Shown: positions 53,426 to 62,690, counted from the stretch's first letter. The stretch: DNA of 64,000 nt from Kineosporia corallincola (GCF_018499875.1 NZ_JAHBAY010000001.1:1-64000); one strand, 5' to 3'. Numbers and translations are program-made. The notes: a model not told the origin generated them from the letters alone.

Positions 53426-55909
53426 CTAGCGGCCGCCGCCCCCGCCGGTGTCGTTGCCGCCGCCGTTGTTGCCCCCGCCGTCGAAGGGGTTCACGGTCTC
53501 CCCGTCGTCCCCCTCGTCCTGGTCGTCGTCCTCGTCGTCGCCACCGGTGTTCGGCCCGGCGCTGAGGTAGAGCGTGACCGTGGTGCCGGTGCTGGCCCGG
53601 CCGGACGGGTCGGTGCGGGCGACGGTGCCGGCGGGCTGGTCCGAGGTCTCCAGCTCACCACTCGTGGCCACCGTGAAACCGGCGTCCTCCAGGGTGTCCT
53701 GCGCCTCGTCCGGGCTCATCCCGATGACGCCCGGGATGGTGGCCGAGGGGGTCTGGGTGAGCTTGTCGTCCGCCTCCGGGAAGTCCTTGATCTTCTTGCC
53801 CTTGAGCGCCGACGTCATGATCTCCTTCCAGATCGGCGCCGCGATCGAGCCACCGTAGACCTGCGTGTAGTAGTGGCCGTTGACGTAGAGGTGGCGCATC
53901 GGGTTGCGCTTGCCGTTCACCGTCTCCGGGCCGACCCAGACCGACGTGGCCAGCTGCGGCGTGTACCCGACGAACCAGGTGTCCTGCGAGCCGTTCGTGG
54001 TTCCGGTCTTGCCGGAGGCCGCCTGGCCGCTGGCCAGCGGGCCGGTGGCGGACGCGGTGCCCGAGGTGAACACCTTGCTCAGCCCGAGGGTGACGGTGTT
54101 GGCCACGTCGGCGTCCACGGTGCGCTTGCAGTCCTTCTCCGGCACCGACAGCTTCTTGTCGTCCCGGTCGGTGATCGACGTGATCACGATCGGTTTGCAG
54201 TAGATGCCGCCCGAGGCGAACGTGGCGTAGGCGTTGGCCATGGTCAGCGGCGACTGACTGGCGACACCCAGCACCACCGAGGGCACGCAGTTCGGGATCT
54301 TGCTGGTCTTCTTGGGGTTGTCCTTGTACAGGTTGCCGTTGATGCACTCGTCGGCCGTCGCCTGGGCGCGATGCATGCCCAGCTCCTCGGCGGTGTCTTG
54401 CACGTCGCACAGATCGAGCTGCTGTTCCATGCGGGCGTAGGCGCCGTTCACCGACTGCGCGGTGGCGTTCCACACCGTCATGTTGCTGTTGCCCTCGCTG
54501 TCACCGGCGTTGTAGACGGTCCAGGTGCCGGTCATGTTGGTGTCGGCGCAGGTCTTGAAGCTGCTGTTGGCCAGCGAGACCGGGGCGGAACCGTTGATCG
54601 GAGCGTTCAGCGACTTGCCCGCCTTGAGCCAGGTGGCCAGCACCACCGGCTTGAAGGTCGATCCGGTCTGGAAACCGGAGGAACCGCCGTACTTGTAGTC
54701 GGTGGAGTAATTGATGGTGGTGTTCTTCTTGCCCTTGTCCACGCTGTAGTACTTGTTCTGGATCATCGAGAGCACCTTGCCGGTGTTCGGCTCGACGGTG
54801 ACCGACGCCGTGGCCACCCGGCTGGGGTCGCTCGGCGGCACGGCCTTCTTCACCGACTGCCACGCGGCCTTCAGGATCTTCGGGTCGAGCGTGGTCCGGA
54901 TGGTGTAGCCGCCACGCTTGATCGCGTTCGCCCGGGCTTCCTGGCTCTTCCCCAGCGCCGTGAAGTCGTTGCTCTTGACCAGCAGGTTGTAGATGTAGTC
55001 GCACATGTAGGCGCGCGTCTCGGCGTTCGCGCAGCCCTGGTAGGTCGGCGTGATCTTCGTCTTCAGCTTGGTCGCGATCGCCTTGTCGCGGGTCTCCTCG
55101 TCGATCATGCCCTGCGCGTACATCTTGTTCAGCACGGTGTCGCGGCGGTTGGTGGCGGCCTCGTGCTTGTCCTTGTCGGTGAGGTCGAACTGGGTCGGCG
55201 ACTGCACCATGCCGGCCAGCATGGCGGCCTGCGGCAGGGTGAGTTTCGCGGCGGTGGTGCCGAAGTAGTAGCGCGCCGCGGCCTCGACCCCGTTCACCTG
55301 GCCGCCGAACCAGGAGATGTTCAGGTAGCTCTCCAGGATCTGCTTCTTCGACAGCTTCTTCTCCAGAGCCGTCGCCAGGCGGATCTCCTTGACCTTGCGC
55401 GACTTGGTCTGTTCCTCGGCCGCGTCGTACGCCGCGTCGTCGCCCGCCAGGTAGGCGGCTTCCTTCAGGGTGTTCTTCACCAGCTGCTGGGTCAGGGTGG
55501 AGGCACCCTGCGAGACGCCGCCGTTGATCTCGTTGACCACCAGGGCGCGGATCAGGCCCTGCGGGTCGACCCCGCCGTGCTCGTAGAACCGCTCGTCCTC
55601 GATGGCCACGATCGCGTTCTGCATGAACGGCGAGATCTGGTCCAGGTCGACCGGCACTCGGTTCTCGTCGTAGAACGTGGCGATCAGTGAGCCGTCCGCC
55701 GCCAGCACCGTGGTGTTGGCGGCCATCTCGGTGTCCGAGATCTCGCTGGGCAGGTCGTTGAACGCCTTCACGGCGCTGTTCGAGGCCATGCCAGTCGCGC
55801 CGATCGCGGGAACCGCGAGGCCGGCCGCGAGGACGCCCGCCACCAGACTCGTCACCACGAAGGCGCCTAGCAGGCCCAGTACGTTGCGTGGGGCGGGTGC
55901 CGGCGACAT
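53426..55909 (-). CDS. bifunctional class A penicillin-binding protein with PASTA domain (PonA2-like)
   Basis: The 827-residue protein polymerises and crosslinks peptidoglycan. An N-terminal anchor (about 10-35) precedes the GT51 transglycosylase domain (EDERFYEHGG near 101; QGASTLTQQLVKN near 135). The transpeptidase domain has STFKP near 416 (S-x-x-K), SVNG near 485 (S-x-N) and KTGTTN near 632. One PASTA repeat follows (about 717-785), then an acidic Asp/Glu/Gly-rich tail. It matches PonA2 (Rv3682) in domain order and in lying divergent from whiB4. Convergent with yqeY. Confidence 0.94.
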   Translation of the reverse strand: MSPAPAPRNVLGLLGAFVVTSLVAGVLAAGLAVPAIGATGMASNSAVKAFNDLPSEISDTEMAANTTVLAADGSLIATFYDENRVPVDLDQISPFMQNAIVAIEDERFYEHGGVDPQGLIRALVVNEINGGVSQGASTLTQQLVKNTLKEAAYLAGDDAAYDAAEEQTKSRKVKEIRLATALEKKLSKKQILESYLNISWFGGQVNGVEAAARYYFGTTAAKLTLPQAAMLAGMVQSPTQFDLTDKDKHEAATNRRDTVLNKMYAQGMIDEETRDKAIATKLKTKITPTYQGCANAETRAYMCDYIYNLLVKSNDFTALGKSQEARANAIKRGGYTIRTTLDPKILKAAWQSVKKAVPPSDPSRVATASVTVEPNTGKVLSMIQNKYYSVDKGKKNTTINYSTDYKYGGSSGFQTGSTFKPVVLATWLKAGKSLNAPINGSAPVSLANSSFKTCADTNMTGTWTVYNAGDSEGNSNMTVWNATAQSVNGAYARMEQQLDLCDVQDTAEELGMHRAQATADECINGNLYKDNPKKTSKIPNCVPSVVLGVASQSPLTMANAYATFASGGIYCKPIVITSITDRDDKKLSVPEKDCKRTVDADVANTVTLGLSKVFTSGTASATGPLASGQAASGKTGTTNGSQDTWFVGYTPQLATSVWVGPETVNGKRNPMRHLYVNGHYYTQVYGGSIAAPIWKEIMTSALKGKKIKDFPEADDKLTQTPSATIPGVIGMSPDEAQDTLEDAGFTVATSGELETSDQPAGTVARTDPSGRASTGTTVTLYLSAGPNTGGDDEDDDQDEGDDGETVNPFDGGGNNGGGNDTGGGGGR

Positions 55910-56496
55910 GTCCGTAGGTTAATACGCAACCGAGCGCTGACTACCGGTCACGAGCTGCGGCGCGGTCATCAGTCACGAAGGGGCCGTGATCCGGTCCTGG
56001 GATCATCCTGCGTGTTCTGACACTGCATCCGGTGCATCAGGATGTATCGAGCATTGCTCTGTGTGACTCATTCCTGACGCGCTGCATGATTGCCCGTTGA
56101 TGCGCCCTGCTCCCCATATGGCTTCCTTAAGAGCCCGAAGGGGTGGCGTAACGAATTCGGGGGCTCGAGCGATCGTCAGAGCAGAGATGTCCGGGAAGGG
56201 CCAGTTGAACTGCGCGCGACGAATGTTCGCAGGTCAATACGGTGTGACGGGCCGGTCGTGTCAATGATGACGCGGTCACTCAGACGTACTGACAAGCGAG
56301 TTAGTCGATCTCTCAATCCGGCACTATCTGTTACGAAACGGTTGCACAGAGTAACTCATCGTCACTTCGGCCGATACCGATTCATCCATCCGGCCCTTAT
56401 TGGCGTAGCAGTCGCTCACCTACCGTCATCGTCAGAGGGGTTCGGCTCGGGGGTGAGCGTGGATCCACACGGGGGTCCAGGGAGGGCCGAGGGGAA
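55910..56496. other. 587-bp divergent region between the PBP and whiB genes
   Basis: The region is distinctly richer in A/T than its surroundings, especially 56230-56400, and probably carries the regulated whiB promoter and the PBP promoter. A hairpin with a GAGCC/GGCTC stem lies at about 56131-56166. An open frame (56090-56506) has no ribosome site and basic, non-conserved content. No match to the ydaO-type c-di-AMP riboswitch was seen. Confidence 0.5.
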
Positions 56497-56820
56497 ATGG
56501 GTGTGACGGTGAACCAGTGGGCAACTCAGGGTGCTTGCCGCAAGAGCGACCCTGATGCACTCTTCGTTCAGGGGGCGGCGCAGAACAGGGCCAAGCTGGT
56601 GTGCATGTCCTGTCCGGTGCGGACCGAGTGCCTTTCGGATGCGCTGGATCACAAGATCGAGTTCGGGGTCTGGGGTGGGATGACCGAGCGGGAGCGCCGC
56701 GCGCTGCTCCGCCGTCGCCCGAACGTGCAGTCATGGCGTCGTCTGCTCGAGACCGCTCGTGCGCAGCAGGTCCGCATCATCGACCTGCTCAACGAGGAAG
56801 CGACCGCCAAGGTCGGCTGA
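56497..56820 (+). CDS. whiB: WhiB family redox-sensing regulator (WhiB4-like)
   Basis: The 107-residue protein has the four iron-sulfur cysteines at C14, C36, C39 and C45 (GACRKSD, CMSCPVRTEC), the GVWGG turn and a basic RERRALLRRRP helix. The VQGAAQ and FGVWGGMTERERRALL sequences are close to M. tuberculosis WhiB4, and neighbours match Rv3679-Rv3682. Such proteins hold a 4Fe-4S cluster that reacts with O2 or NO and bind DNA or sigma factor. ATG 56497 or GTG 56503 may be used; both are close to GAGGGG. Confidence 0.93.
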   Translation: MGVTVNQWATQGACRKSDPDALFVQGAAQNRAKLVCMSCPVRTECLSDALDHKIEFGVWGGMTERERRALLRRRPNVQSWRRLLETARAQQVRIIDLLNEEATAKVG

Positions 56821-56832
56821 TCAGCAGCACTT

Positions 56833-56884
56833 CACCGGGCGCCTGGCCGGGATCCTCGGATCCTGTTCGGGCGCCCGGTGTTTT
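56833..56884 (+). terminator. Rho-independent terminator after whiB
   Basis: An 11-bp stem (56833-56843 and 56870-56880) encloses a secondary GGATCC hairpin and is followed by TTTT. Confidence 0.85.
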
Positions 56885-56907
56885 GCCGGTCAGGAACCAG
56901 GGCAGGG

Positions 56908-58068
56908 CTAGCGCGAACCGGAGAACGCCGGCTCGCTCTCGGCCAGGTCTGCGCCCACGCCGCGCAGGCCCTCCAGATCGTGCACGTCCTGCGGCCGGGC
57001 CGGCACCCGGACCACCTCGACCGCCGGATGGGCCTGCTCGAAGCGGCTGGCCACCGCCTTCTCCCGCTCGCTCAGGCGCATCCGGTCGGCGTGGATGCGG
57101 AGCAGGCCGGCCGTGATCGCGTGCTCCTCGGCGTCCTCAAGATCTTCGGCAGCCGTGAGGGCGCGCTCCGCGGACAGACCTTCGCCCGGACCGGTGTGCA
57201 CCCGGTTGAGCACGAGCCCGGCCAGGGGCATCCCGTCACCCTCCAGGCGGTCCACGAAGTACGACGCCTCACGCAACGCGTCCCGTTCCGGCGCGGCGAC
57301 CACCAGAAAGGCCGTGCCCGGAGCCTGGAGCAGCTGGTAGGTGGCGTCCGCGCGCTCCCGGAAGCCGCCGAACATGGTGTCGAGCGCGGCCACGAACGTC
57401 TGCACGTCCTTGAGCACCTGAGCGCCGAGCAGCTTCGTCATCAGGCCGGTGGCGGTGCCGATCGCCGCGCTCATCATCTTCAGGTAGGCCCGTCCGCCGG
57501 CCTTGGCCGGAGCGCTGAGGACGCGGATGAAACGGCCGTCCAGGAACGACCCGAGCCGCTGCGGGGCGTCGAGGAAGTCGAGGGCGGAACGGCTCGGCGG
57601 GGTGTCCACCACGATCAGGTCCCAGTCGTGCTCCCCGGCGTCGGCCTGGGCCCGCAGCTGTCCCAGCTTCTCCATCGCCATGTATTCCTGGGTGCCCGCG
57701 AACGAGCTGGAAAGTGCCTGGTAGAAGGGGTTCTCGAGAATCTGCGCGGCTTTGTCCGGCGGGGCGTGCCCCTCGATCACCTCGTCGAAGGTGCGCTTCA
57801 TGTCGAGCATCATCGCGTGCAGGGTGCCACCCGCCGAGGTGTCCACTCCGGCCACCGGCCGCGGGGTGTTGTCGAGCTCGGCCAGACCCAGCGACTGGGC
57901 GAGCCGGCGGGCCGGGTCGATGGTGAGCACCACGACGCGCCGGCCCCGTTCGGCGGCGCGCAGCCCGAGCGCCGCCGCGGTGGTCGTCTTGCCCACCCCG
58001 CCGGAACCGCAGCACACCAGGATGCGGGTGTGCGGGTCGTCGAGCAGAGCGTCGATGTCGAGGGTCAT
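56908..58068 (-). CDS. ArsA/Get3-like ATPase (Rv3680-like)
   Basis: The 386-residue protein has the deviant Walker A GSGGVGKTT near 22 and switch-type DTPPSRSALDFLD near 155. The A-loop IDPARRL lies near 51. It resembles one of the two ArsA-type anion-stimulated ATPases beside whiB4 in M. tuberculosis (Rv3680 is 386 residues). The family moves or targets membrane proteins or anions; its cargo here is unknown. The ATG overlaps the upstream gene's stop by 4 bases, forming an operon. Confidence 0.9.
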   Translation of the reverse strand: MTLDIDALLDDPHTRILVCCGSGGVGKTTTAAALGLRAAERGRRVVVLTIDPARRLAQSLGLAELDNTPRPVAGVDTSAGGTLHAMMLDMKRTFDEVIEGHAPPDKAAQILENPFYQALSSSFAGTQEYMAMEKLGQLRAQADAGEHDWDLIVVDTPPSRSALDFLDAPQRLGSFLDGRFIRVLSAPAKAGGRAYLKMMSAAIGTATGLMTKLLGAQVLKDVQTFVAALDTMFGGFRERADATYQLLQAPGTAFLVVAAPERDALREASYFVDRLEGDGMPLAGLVLNRVHTGPGEGLSAERALTAAEDLEDAEEHAITAGLLRIHADRMRLSEREKAVASRFEQAHPAVEVVRVPARPQDVHDLEGLRGVGADLAESEPAFSGSR

Positions 58069-59186
58069 GCCGCGCCCTGCTCCCCGAGCCGGGCGGCGAG
58101 CTGGTAGAGCGCGCCCATGTCGACACCGCCGGCCAGGGCGGGCAGCTCGTACACCGGGCGACCCAGGGAGAGCAGCTCCCCGCGCTCGGTGTGTTCCATG
58201 GCCACCCGGGCACCGTGCCCGGCGGCCTCCTCGAGCAGCGCGGTCGCCAGCGCGGCGTGCGAGGTGTCGTTACCGGTGGCTCTCGAGCGGCGGCCCAGCC
58301 CGGCCACCGACAGTCCGGCGAGCACCTGGGCGCGGTCCAGGTCGCCGCGGGTGGCGGCGTCCAGGGCCTCCGGCGGCAGGAACGGCTCGCGCACCATGTT
58401 CACGAACACCCCACCCACCGGCAGCCCGATCTCGTCCAGTTCGGCCACCGCGTCGGCCGTCTCCTGCACCGGCATCTCCTCCAGCACGCTGACCAGGTGC
58501 ACCGCCGTCTGGCCGGAACGCAGCAGGGTCATGATCGAGTTGGCCTGGTTGCGGATCGGCCCGACCTTCGCCAGCCCGGCCACCTCCTCGTTGACATTGA
58601 GGAAGCGCGTGATCCGGCCGGTCGGCGGGGCGTCCATCACCACCGCGTCGTACACCGGTCGTTCCACTTCGGCGCTGCGGTCGCGCACCGTCTCCCGGCG
58701 CCGGACGGCCTCGTAGACCTTGCCGGTCAGCAGGACGTCGCGCACGCCCGGCGCGATCGTGGTGGCGAAGTCGACGGCGCCGATCTTCTCGAGCATCCGG
58801 CCGGCCCGGCCGAGCCGGTAGAACATCTCCAGGTAGTCCAGCAGCGCCGCCTTCGGATCGACGGACAGCCCGTACAGCTCGCCGCCGCCCGGTGCTGCGG
58901 CCACCCTGGTCTCCTCGTAGGGCAACGGGGGGACGTCGAAGAGCCGGGCGATGCTCTGCCTGCCCTCCACCTCGGCCAGCAGGGTGCGCTTGCCGCCGGA
59001 GGCCAGGGCCAGGGCCAGGGCGGCGGCGACCGTGGTCTTCCCGGTGCCGCCCTTGCCGGTGACGATGTGGAGCCGGACGCCGGGCCAGTCGGTCTCCCGG
59101 CCGTCGGGCGCCAGCGCCGGGATGGAATGTGCCGGTCGTGCCCGTCGTGGGCCGGACGAGCCCGTGCGGGAACCCTGCGATGCCAC
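58065..59186 (-). CDS. ArsA/Get3-like ATPase (Rv3679-like)
   Basis: The 373-residue protein has TGKGGTGKTT near 45 and DAPPTGRITRFLN near 183. It is the partner of the downstream ATPase; in M. tuberculosis the two work as a pair. The GTG at 59186 was chosen because GAGGG is a few bases upstream and the basic head flows into the ATPase; the frame to 59516 extends into the divergent DUF4177 gene. An Arg/Pro-rich head of about 35 residues precedes the fold. Confidence 0.9.
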   Translation of the reverse strand: MASQGSRTGSSGPRRARPAHSIPALAPDGRETDWPGVRLHIVTGKGGTGKTTVAAALALALASGGKRTLLAEVEGRQSIARLFDVPPLPYEETRVAAAPGGGELYGLSVDPKAALLDYLEMFYRLGRAGRMLEKIGAVDFATTIAPGVRDVLLTGKVYEAVRRRETVRDRSAEVERPVYDAVVMDAPPTGRITRFLNVNEEVAGLAKVGPIRNQANSIMTLLRSGQTAVHLVSVLEEMPVQETADAVAELDEIGLPVGGVFVNMVREPFLPPEALDAATRGDLDRAQVLAGLSVAGLGRRSRATGNDTSHAALATALLEEAAGHGARVAMEHTERGELLSLGRPVYELPALAGGVDMGALYQLAARLGEQGAA

Positions 59187-59318
59187 GCCCTCAAGGGTAG
59201 ACAGCGCCCATCGCGACCGCAGGGCGACATGGCTGCCGAGACTCTTCCGGTGACAATCGTGCATCGTGTAGCAGAGGCAGGGCTGCACTCCAACTCGCCT
59301 GATGGATAGGCTCCGGCC

Positions 59319-59474
59319 ATGGTCAAGTGGGAGTACGCGACGGTGCCTCTGATCGTTCATGCGACCAAGCAGATCTTGGATCAATGGGGCGAAGACGGCT
59401 GGGAGCTCGTGCAGGTGGTGCCCGGTCCTGACAGTACGAATCTCGTCGCCTATCTGAAGCGACCGCGAGACTGA
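59319..59474 (+). CDS. DUF4177 small protein (Rv3678A-like)
   Basis: The 51-residue protein is typical of the family: KWEYATVPL, then a QILDQWGEDGWELVQVV helix-strand and a YLKRPRD tail. It corresponds to the small protein between the ArsA pair and the RidA gene in M. tuberculosis (Rv3678A). Its stop lies 13 bases before the RidA start. Confidence 0.88.
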   Translation: MVKWEYATVPLIVHATKQILDQWGEDGWELVQVVPGPDSTNLVAYLKRPRD

Positions 59475-59487
59475 ACAGGTGACGGCG

Positions 59488-59970
59488 ATGACTGGACGGA
59501 TCGAAGCACGGCTCACCGAGCTGGGTTACACGCTGCCCCAGGTGGCCGCACCGGTGGCTGCCTACGTGCCCGCGGTCCTCGACGGCGACCGGGTCTACGT
59601 GTCGGGTCAGCTCCCGATGGTGGAGGGCGCGCTGCCGCTCACCGGCCGGGTGGGCAGTGGGGGCGGCGACGGGCTGATCAGCCCGTCGGAGGCGAACGGC
59701 CTGGCCCGGGTCTGCGCGCTGAATGCGCTGGCCGCCGTGCGGTCGGCGATCGGTGACCTGGACCGGATCCGGCGGATCGTCAAGGTTGTCGGATTCGTCG
59801 CCAGTGAGCCCGGATTCACCGGCCAGCCGCTGGTGATCAACGGGGCGAGCGAGTTCCTCTCCGAGGTGTTCGGACCGGTCGGCCAGCACGCGCGCAGCGC
59901 CATCGGCGTGGTGGCGCTGCCTCTGGGGGCGCCGGTCGAGGTGGAGATGGTCGTGGCCGTCAACCCGTGA
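59488..59970 (+). CDS. RidA family protein (YjgF/UK114)
   Basis: RidA deaminates reactive enamine/imine intermediates from PLP enzymes such as threonine dehydratase. The 160-residue protein has DRVYVSGQLPM near 33, ALAAVRSAIGDLDRI near 84 and the end RSAIGVVALPLGAPVEVEM (active-site Arg near 136). The longer loop at LTGRVGSGGGDG is of the larger RidA subgroup. ATG at 59488 has AGGTGA at 6 bases; GTG 59479 is also possible. It matches Rv3678c in position. Confidence 0.9.
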   Translation: MTGRIEARLTELGYTLPQVAAPVAAYVPAVLDGDRVYVSGQLPMVEGALPLTGRVGSGGGDGLISPSEANGLARVCALNALAAVRSAIGDLDRIRRIVKVVGFVASEPGFTGQPLVINGASEFLSEVFGPVGQHARSAIGVVALPLGAPVEVEMVVAVNP

Positions 59971-60115
59971 TCGGGTGCGGTCCGGCGATCGGATGATCAA
60001 CGGGGTGACGGCGCCGATCCGGCGCCGTCTCCCGCATGCCTGCATGTTGTTCAGATGACGGACGCCGGGCCGGGCTTCGTGCTGCCCCGATGCCGGGACG
60101 GCGCCACGACGGCGT

Positions 60116-60769
60116 TCACGGGTGGGTGAGACCGCTGCTGCCCAGGACCCCCCGGGTGATGGCTGCGGCCAGATCGACGACGTCGGCCGTCCGGTCGTCG
60201 TCGTTCAGCACGATCAGATCGTCGACCGGCTGCTCCACCGGGTGGTTCCCGGGTCTGCGGGCCGGGCCGTCGGCGAGAACGTCGGTGAGCTCCTGGGCCA
60301 GCTGCCGCCCGGCTTCCGCCGCCCGTAGGGCGAGCCGGAGCACGGTCGAGGCCGGCACCCCGGCCTCGCGCAGGGTGCGCATCAGCTGGTAGGCCTGCGG
60401 GTCGACCAGCACCGAGCCGGTCGTCATGGGCAGGAGACCGTCGACCCCGGCGGCCTGCCCGTCCAGTCTGCGTCTTCCCCGTTCGACCGCGGTCGGGCCG
60501 GCGGCCTGCCAGAGCGCCCCGGTCGGCCCGAGATCCTCGCCCCGCGCCGCGGCGTCGATGATCATCTTGAGGGGGAGCCCGGCGTCCCGGAGTTGCCGGA
60601 TGTCGCGCAGCCGGCGTAGGTGGGACTCCTGGTAGCGGGATGTGCGCCCCACCCGATTCGGTGGGGCGAGTAGTCCCTTGGTCCGGTAGGCCCGCACATT
60701 GCGTGGGGTCATCCCGGCCGCCGTGGCCAACTCCTCGATCGTGAAAGTGTCCTGCGCCCCCATCGTCAT
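60116..60769 (-). CDS. MerR family transcriptional regulator
   Basis: The 217-residue protein has the MerR N-terminal wHTH (FTIEELATAAGMTPRNVRAYRTKGLLAPPNRVGRTSRYQ, split as turn-helix then wing), then a helical dimerisation arm (RDIRQLRDAGLPLKMI) and a C-terminal effector domain without metal cysteines. The effector is unknown. Start at 60769 places the operator (60822-60836) upstream; longer frames begin inside it. In M. tuberculosis no MerR gene lies here, so this is an inserted gene in the conserved block. Confidence 0.85.
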   Translation of the reverse strand: MTMGAQDTFTIEELATAAGMTPRNVRAYRTKGLLAPPNRVGRTSRYQESHLRRLRDIRQLRDAGLPLKMIIDAAARGEDLGPTGALWQAAGPTAVERGRRRLDGQAAGVDGLLPMTTGSVLVDPQAYQLMRTLREAGVPASTVLRLALRAAEAGRQLAQELTDVLADGPARRPGNHPVEQPVDDLIVLNDDDRTADVVDLAAAITRGVLGSSGLTHP

Positions 60770-60821
60770 CCCCGTGTCGGCGGGCGGAGCGCCGTCCACC
60801 CGCGATTTGGTCAAGAGCTCA

Positions 60822-60836
60822 TTGACGCCCCGTCAA
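60822..60836 (-). promoter_or_regulatory. MerR-type palindromic operator
   Basis: TTGACGCCCCGTCAA is a perfect 6-bp inverted repeat (TTGACG with CGTCAA) around CCC, located 53 bases before the MerR start. The length and symmetry fit an autoregulated MerR operator; the same half-site also resembles a -35 box. Confidence 0.6.
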
Positions 60837-60977
60837 AGAGTCGATCGCTAACAGTAACCACCGTACTGCCTTCGGCCGAACGGGCCTTCACCCATGGTGC
60901 AGCGAATATCAGCCGACTGTGCAATTACACACTTAGTCCGTCCGGTCAGGGGAGCGCTCGGGACATAGCATTTCGGG

Positions 60978-61820
60978 GTGCCGAACACCTCTGGCGACGC
61001 TTCCGTCCCGGCTGTCCCCGGTGATGCGCCGTGGCTTGGTGGCCCGGTGACCGAGGAAGCCTTCTGTGTGCTGGCCGGTAACCCGGGGCCGATGACGCTG
61101 GACGGTACGAACACCTGGATCCTCAGCGCCCCGGGCTCGGCCGAGGCGGTCGTGGTGGACCCCGGACCGGACGATGATCAGCACCTTCAGGCAGTTCTGG
61201 AGGCGGTGCGAGAACGGGGAGCCCGGGTCGTGCAGACCCTTCTCACCCACGGCCACGCCGATCACAGTGCAGCGGCACGGCATTTCGCGGAGCTCACCGG
61301 AGCGCCGGTCAAGGCTCTCGACCCGGCCCACCGGTACGGCGGGGAGGGCCTGGCCGACGGCGACGTGATCCGTGCGGACGGCATCCGGCTGGAGGTGGTG
61401 GCCACGCCGGGGCACACCGGCGACTCGCTGTCGTTTCTGTCGTCCGGCGGTCGCTCACTGCTGACCGGCGACACCGTCCTGGGGCGGGGCACCACGGTGG
61501 TCGCGCACCCGGACGGGCGGCTCGACGCCTATCTCGACTCGCTGGAACGGCTCGGTGAGCTGTCCGGCTCGGCCCGTCTGGAGCGTCTGCTGCCCGGTCA
61601 CGGGCCGGCACTGGCACAGCCCGGTCTGGTCGTCGACGCCTACCTGAAGCACCGCCGGGAACGTCTCGAGCAGGTGCGCCAGGCGGTCGCCCGGGGGGCG
61701 CGCACGGCACACGAGGTGGTGGCGGTGGTGTACGCCGACGTGCCGCGCTCGGTGTGGCCGGCGGCCGAGCTCAGCGTGCGCGCGCAGCTGACCTATCTCG
61801 GGTTCACCGAAACCGCTTGA
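60978..61820 (+). CDS. MBL-fold metallohydrolase (Rv3677c-like)
   Basis: The 280-residue protein has the metal motif THGHADHS (HxHxDH near 91-96), a later G-D-T ligand (LLTGDTVLG near 162) and a GHG motif (LLPGHGPA near 207). The C-terminal helical region has VRAQLTYLGF. The family includes RNase-like and beta-lactamase-like hydrolases (LACTB2 group), so nuclease activity is possible. It starts with GTG. Its position beside RidA and crp matches Rv3677c. Confidence 0.9.
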   Translation: MPNTSGDASVPAVPGDAPWLGGPVTEEAFCVLAGNPGPMTLDGTNTWILSAPGSAEAVVVDPGPDDDQHLQAVLEAVRERGARVVQTLLTHGHADHSAAARHFAELTGAPVKALDPAHRYGGEGLADGDVIRADGIRLEVVATPGHTGDSLSFLSSGGRSLLTGDTVLGRGTTVVAHPDGRLDAYLDSLERLGELSGSARLERLLPGHGPALAQPGLVVDAYLKHRRERLEQVRQAVARGARTAHEVVAVVYADVPRSVWPAAELSVRAQLTYLGFTETA

Positions 61821-61846
61821 GGACGACGATCCGCCGCTCCCGCCCA

Positions 61847-61876
61847 CCGTCCGGCCGCTGATCGGCGGCCGGACGG
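61847..61876. terminator. bidirectional terminator between MBL and crp genes
   Basis: A perfect 12-bp stem (61847-61858 and 61865-61876) with a 6-nt loop lies between the convergent genes. Confidence 0.8.
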
Positions 61877-61889
61877 GAAAAGGGGTCGG

Positions 61890-62567
61890 TCAGCGCGCGC
61901 GGCGGCGCATCCGCTCGACGTCGATCAGCACCACGGCCCGCGCCTCCAGGCGCAGCCAGCCGCGCGAGGCGAAGTCGGCCAGAGCCTTGTTCACCGTCTC
62001 CCGGGAGGCACCGACCAGCTGGGCCAGCTCTTCCTGGGTGAGGTCGTGGGCCACCCGCAGGCCGTCGTCGGTGGGCCGGCCGAAGCGCTCGGACAGATCC
62101 AGCAGGGCCTTGGCGACCCGGCCGGGAACGTCGGAGAACACCAGGTCGGCGAGGTTCTCGTTGGTCCGGCGCAGGCGCCGGGCCAGGGCTCGCAGCAGCT
62201 GGCGGGCCACGTCGGGGCGACCGGTCAGCCAGGTGACCAGGTCGTCGTTGCCGAGCCCGATCAGCGAGGTGTCCGCCACGGCGGTCGCGGTCGCGTTGCG
62301 CGGGCCCGGGTCGAAAAGGGACAGCTCACCGAACATCTCGCCCGGACCGAGGACGGCAAGCAGGTTCTCCCGGCCGTCGCCGGAGGCGCGCCCGAGTTTC
62401 ACCTTGCCCTCGACGATGACATACAACCGGTCGCCCGGGTCGCCCTCGTGGAACAGCACCTGGCCGCGGGCGACGTCGGTGGGCGCCATCGTGGCCCGTA
62501 GCGCTGCGGCGGCTTCGTCGTCCAGCGCTGCGAACAGTGGCGCCTGACGAACGACGTCGTCGTCCAC
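61890..62567 (-). CDS. crp: CRP/FNR family transcriptional regulator (Rv3676-like)
   Basis: The 225-residue protein has a cyclic-nucleotide-binding domain (about 10-125, with FHEGDPGDRLYVIVEGKVKLG and PGEMFGELSLFD, the phosphate-binding cassette followed by RNATATA) and a C-terminal wHTH (about 170-215, LTQEELAQLVGASRETVNKALADF). It is close to the cAMP receptors GlxR/Rv3676 of actinobacteria, which act globally. The C-terminus (MRRRAR) is basic. An RsiG-like gene lies upstream. Confidence 0.93.
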   Translation of the reverse strand: MDDDVVRQAPLFAALDDEAAAALRATMAPTDVARGQVLFHEGDPGDRLYVIVEGKVKLGRASGDGRENLLAVLGPGEMFGELSLFDPGPRNATATAVADTSLIGLGNDDLVTWLTGRPDVARQLLRALARRLRRTNENLADLVFSDVPGRVAKALLDLSERFGRPTDDGLRVAHDLTQEELAQLVGASRETVNKALADFASRGWLRLEARAVVLIDVERMRRRAR

Positions 62568-62690
62568 CTGTTCCTCCTCACACGCCGTCCTGCTTCAGAC
62601 GGCCTCATCGGTGAGGCATCATGCCCCACCAGCACGCAGTTTGCCGCACCCGGCGGTCCACGGTTACACCAGGGGCCGAGAACGGTCACC

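Noticed and set aside
55910-56496. c-di-AMP (ydaO-type) riboswitch upstream of the cell-wall gene
   Set aside because: Considered because such elements occur near cell-wall genes in actinobacteria, but the conserved core was not found.
56090-56506. A 138-codon plus-strand frame upstream of whiB
   Set aside because: It has no ribosome site and no recognisable sequence, and lies in the low-GC regulatory region. Possible but unsupported.
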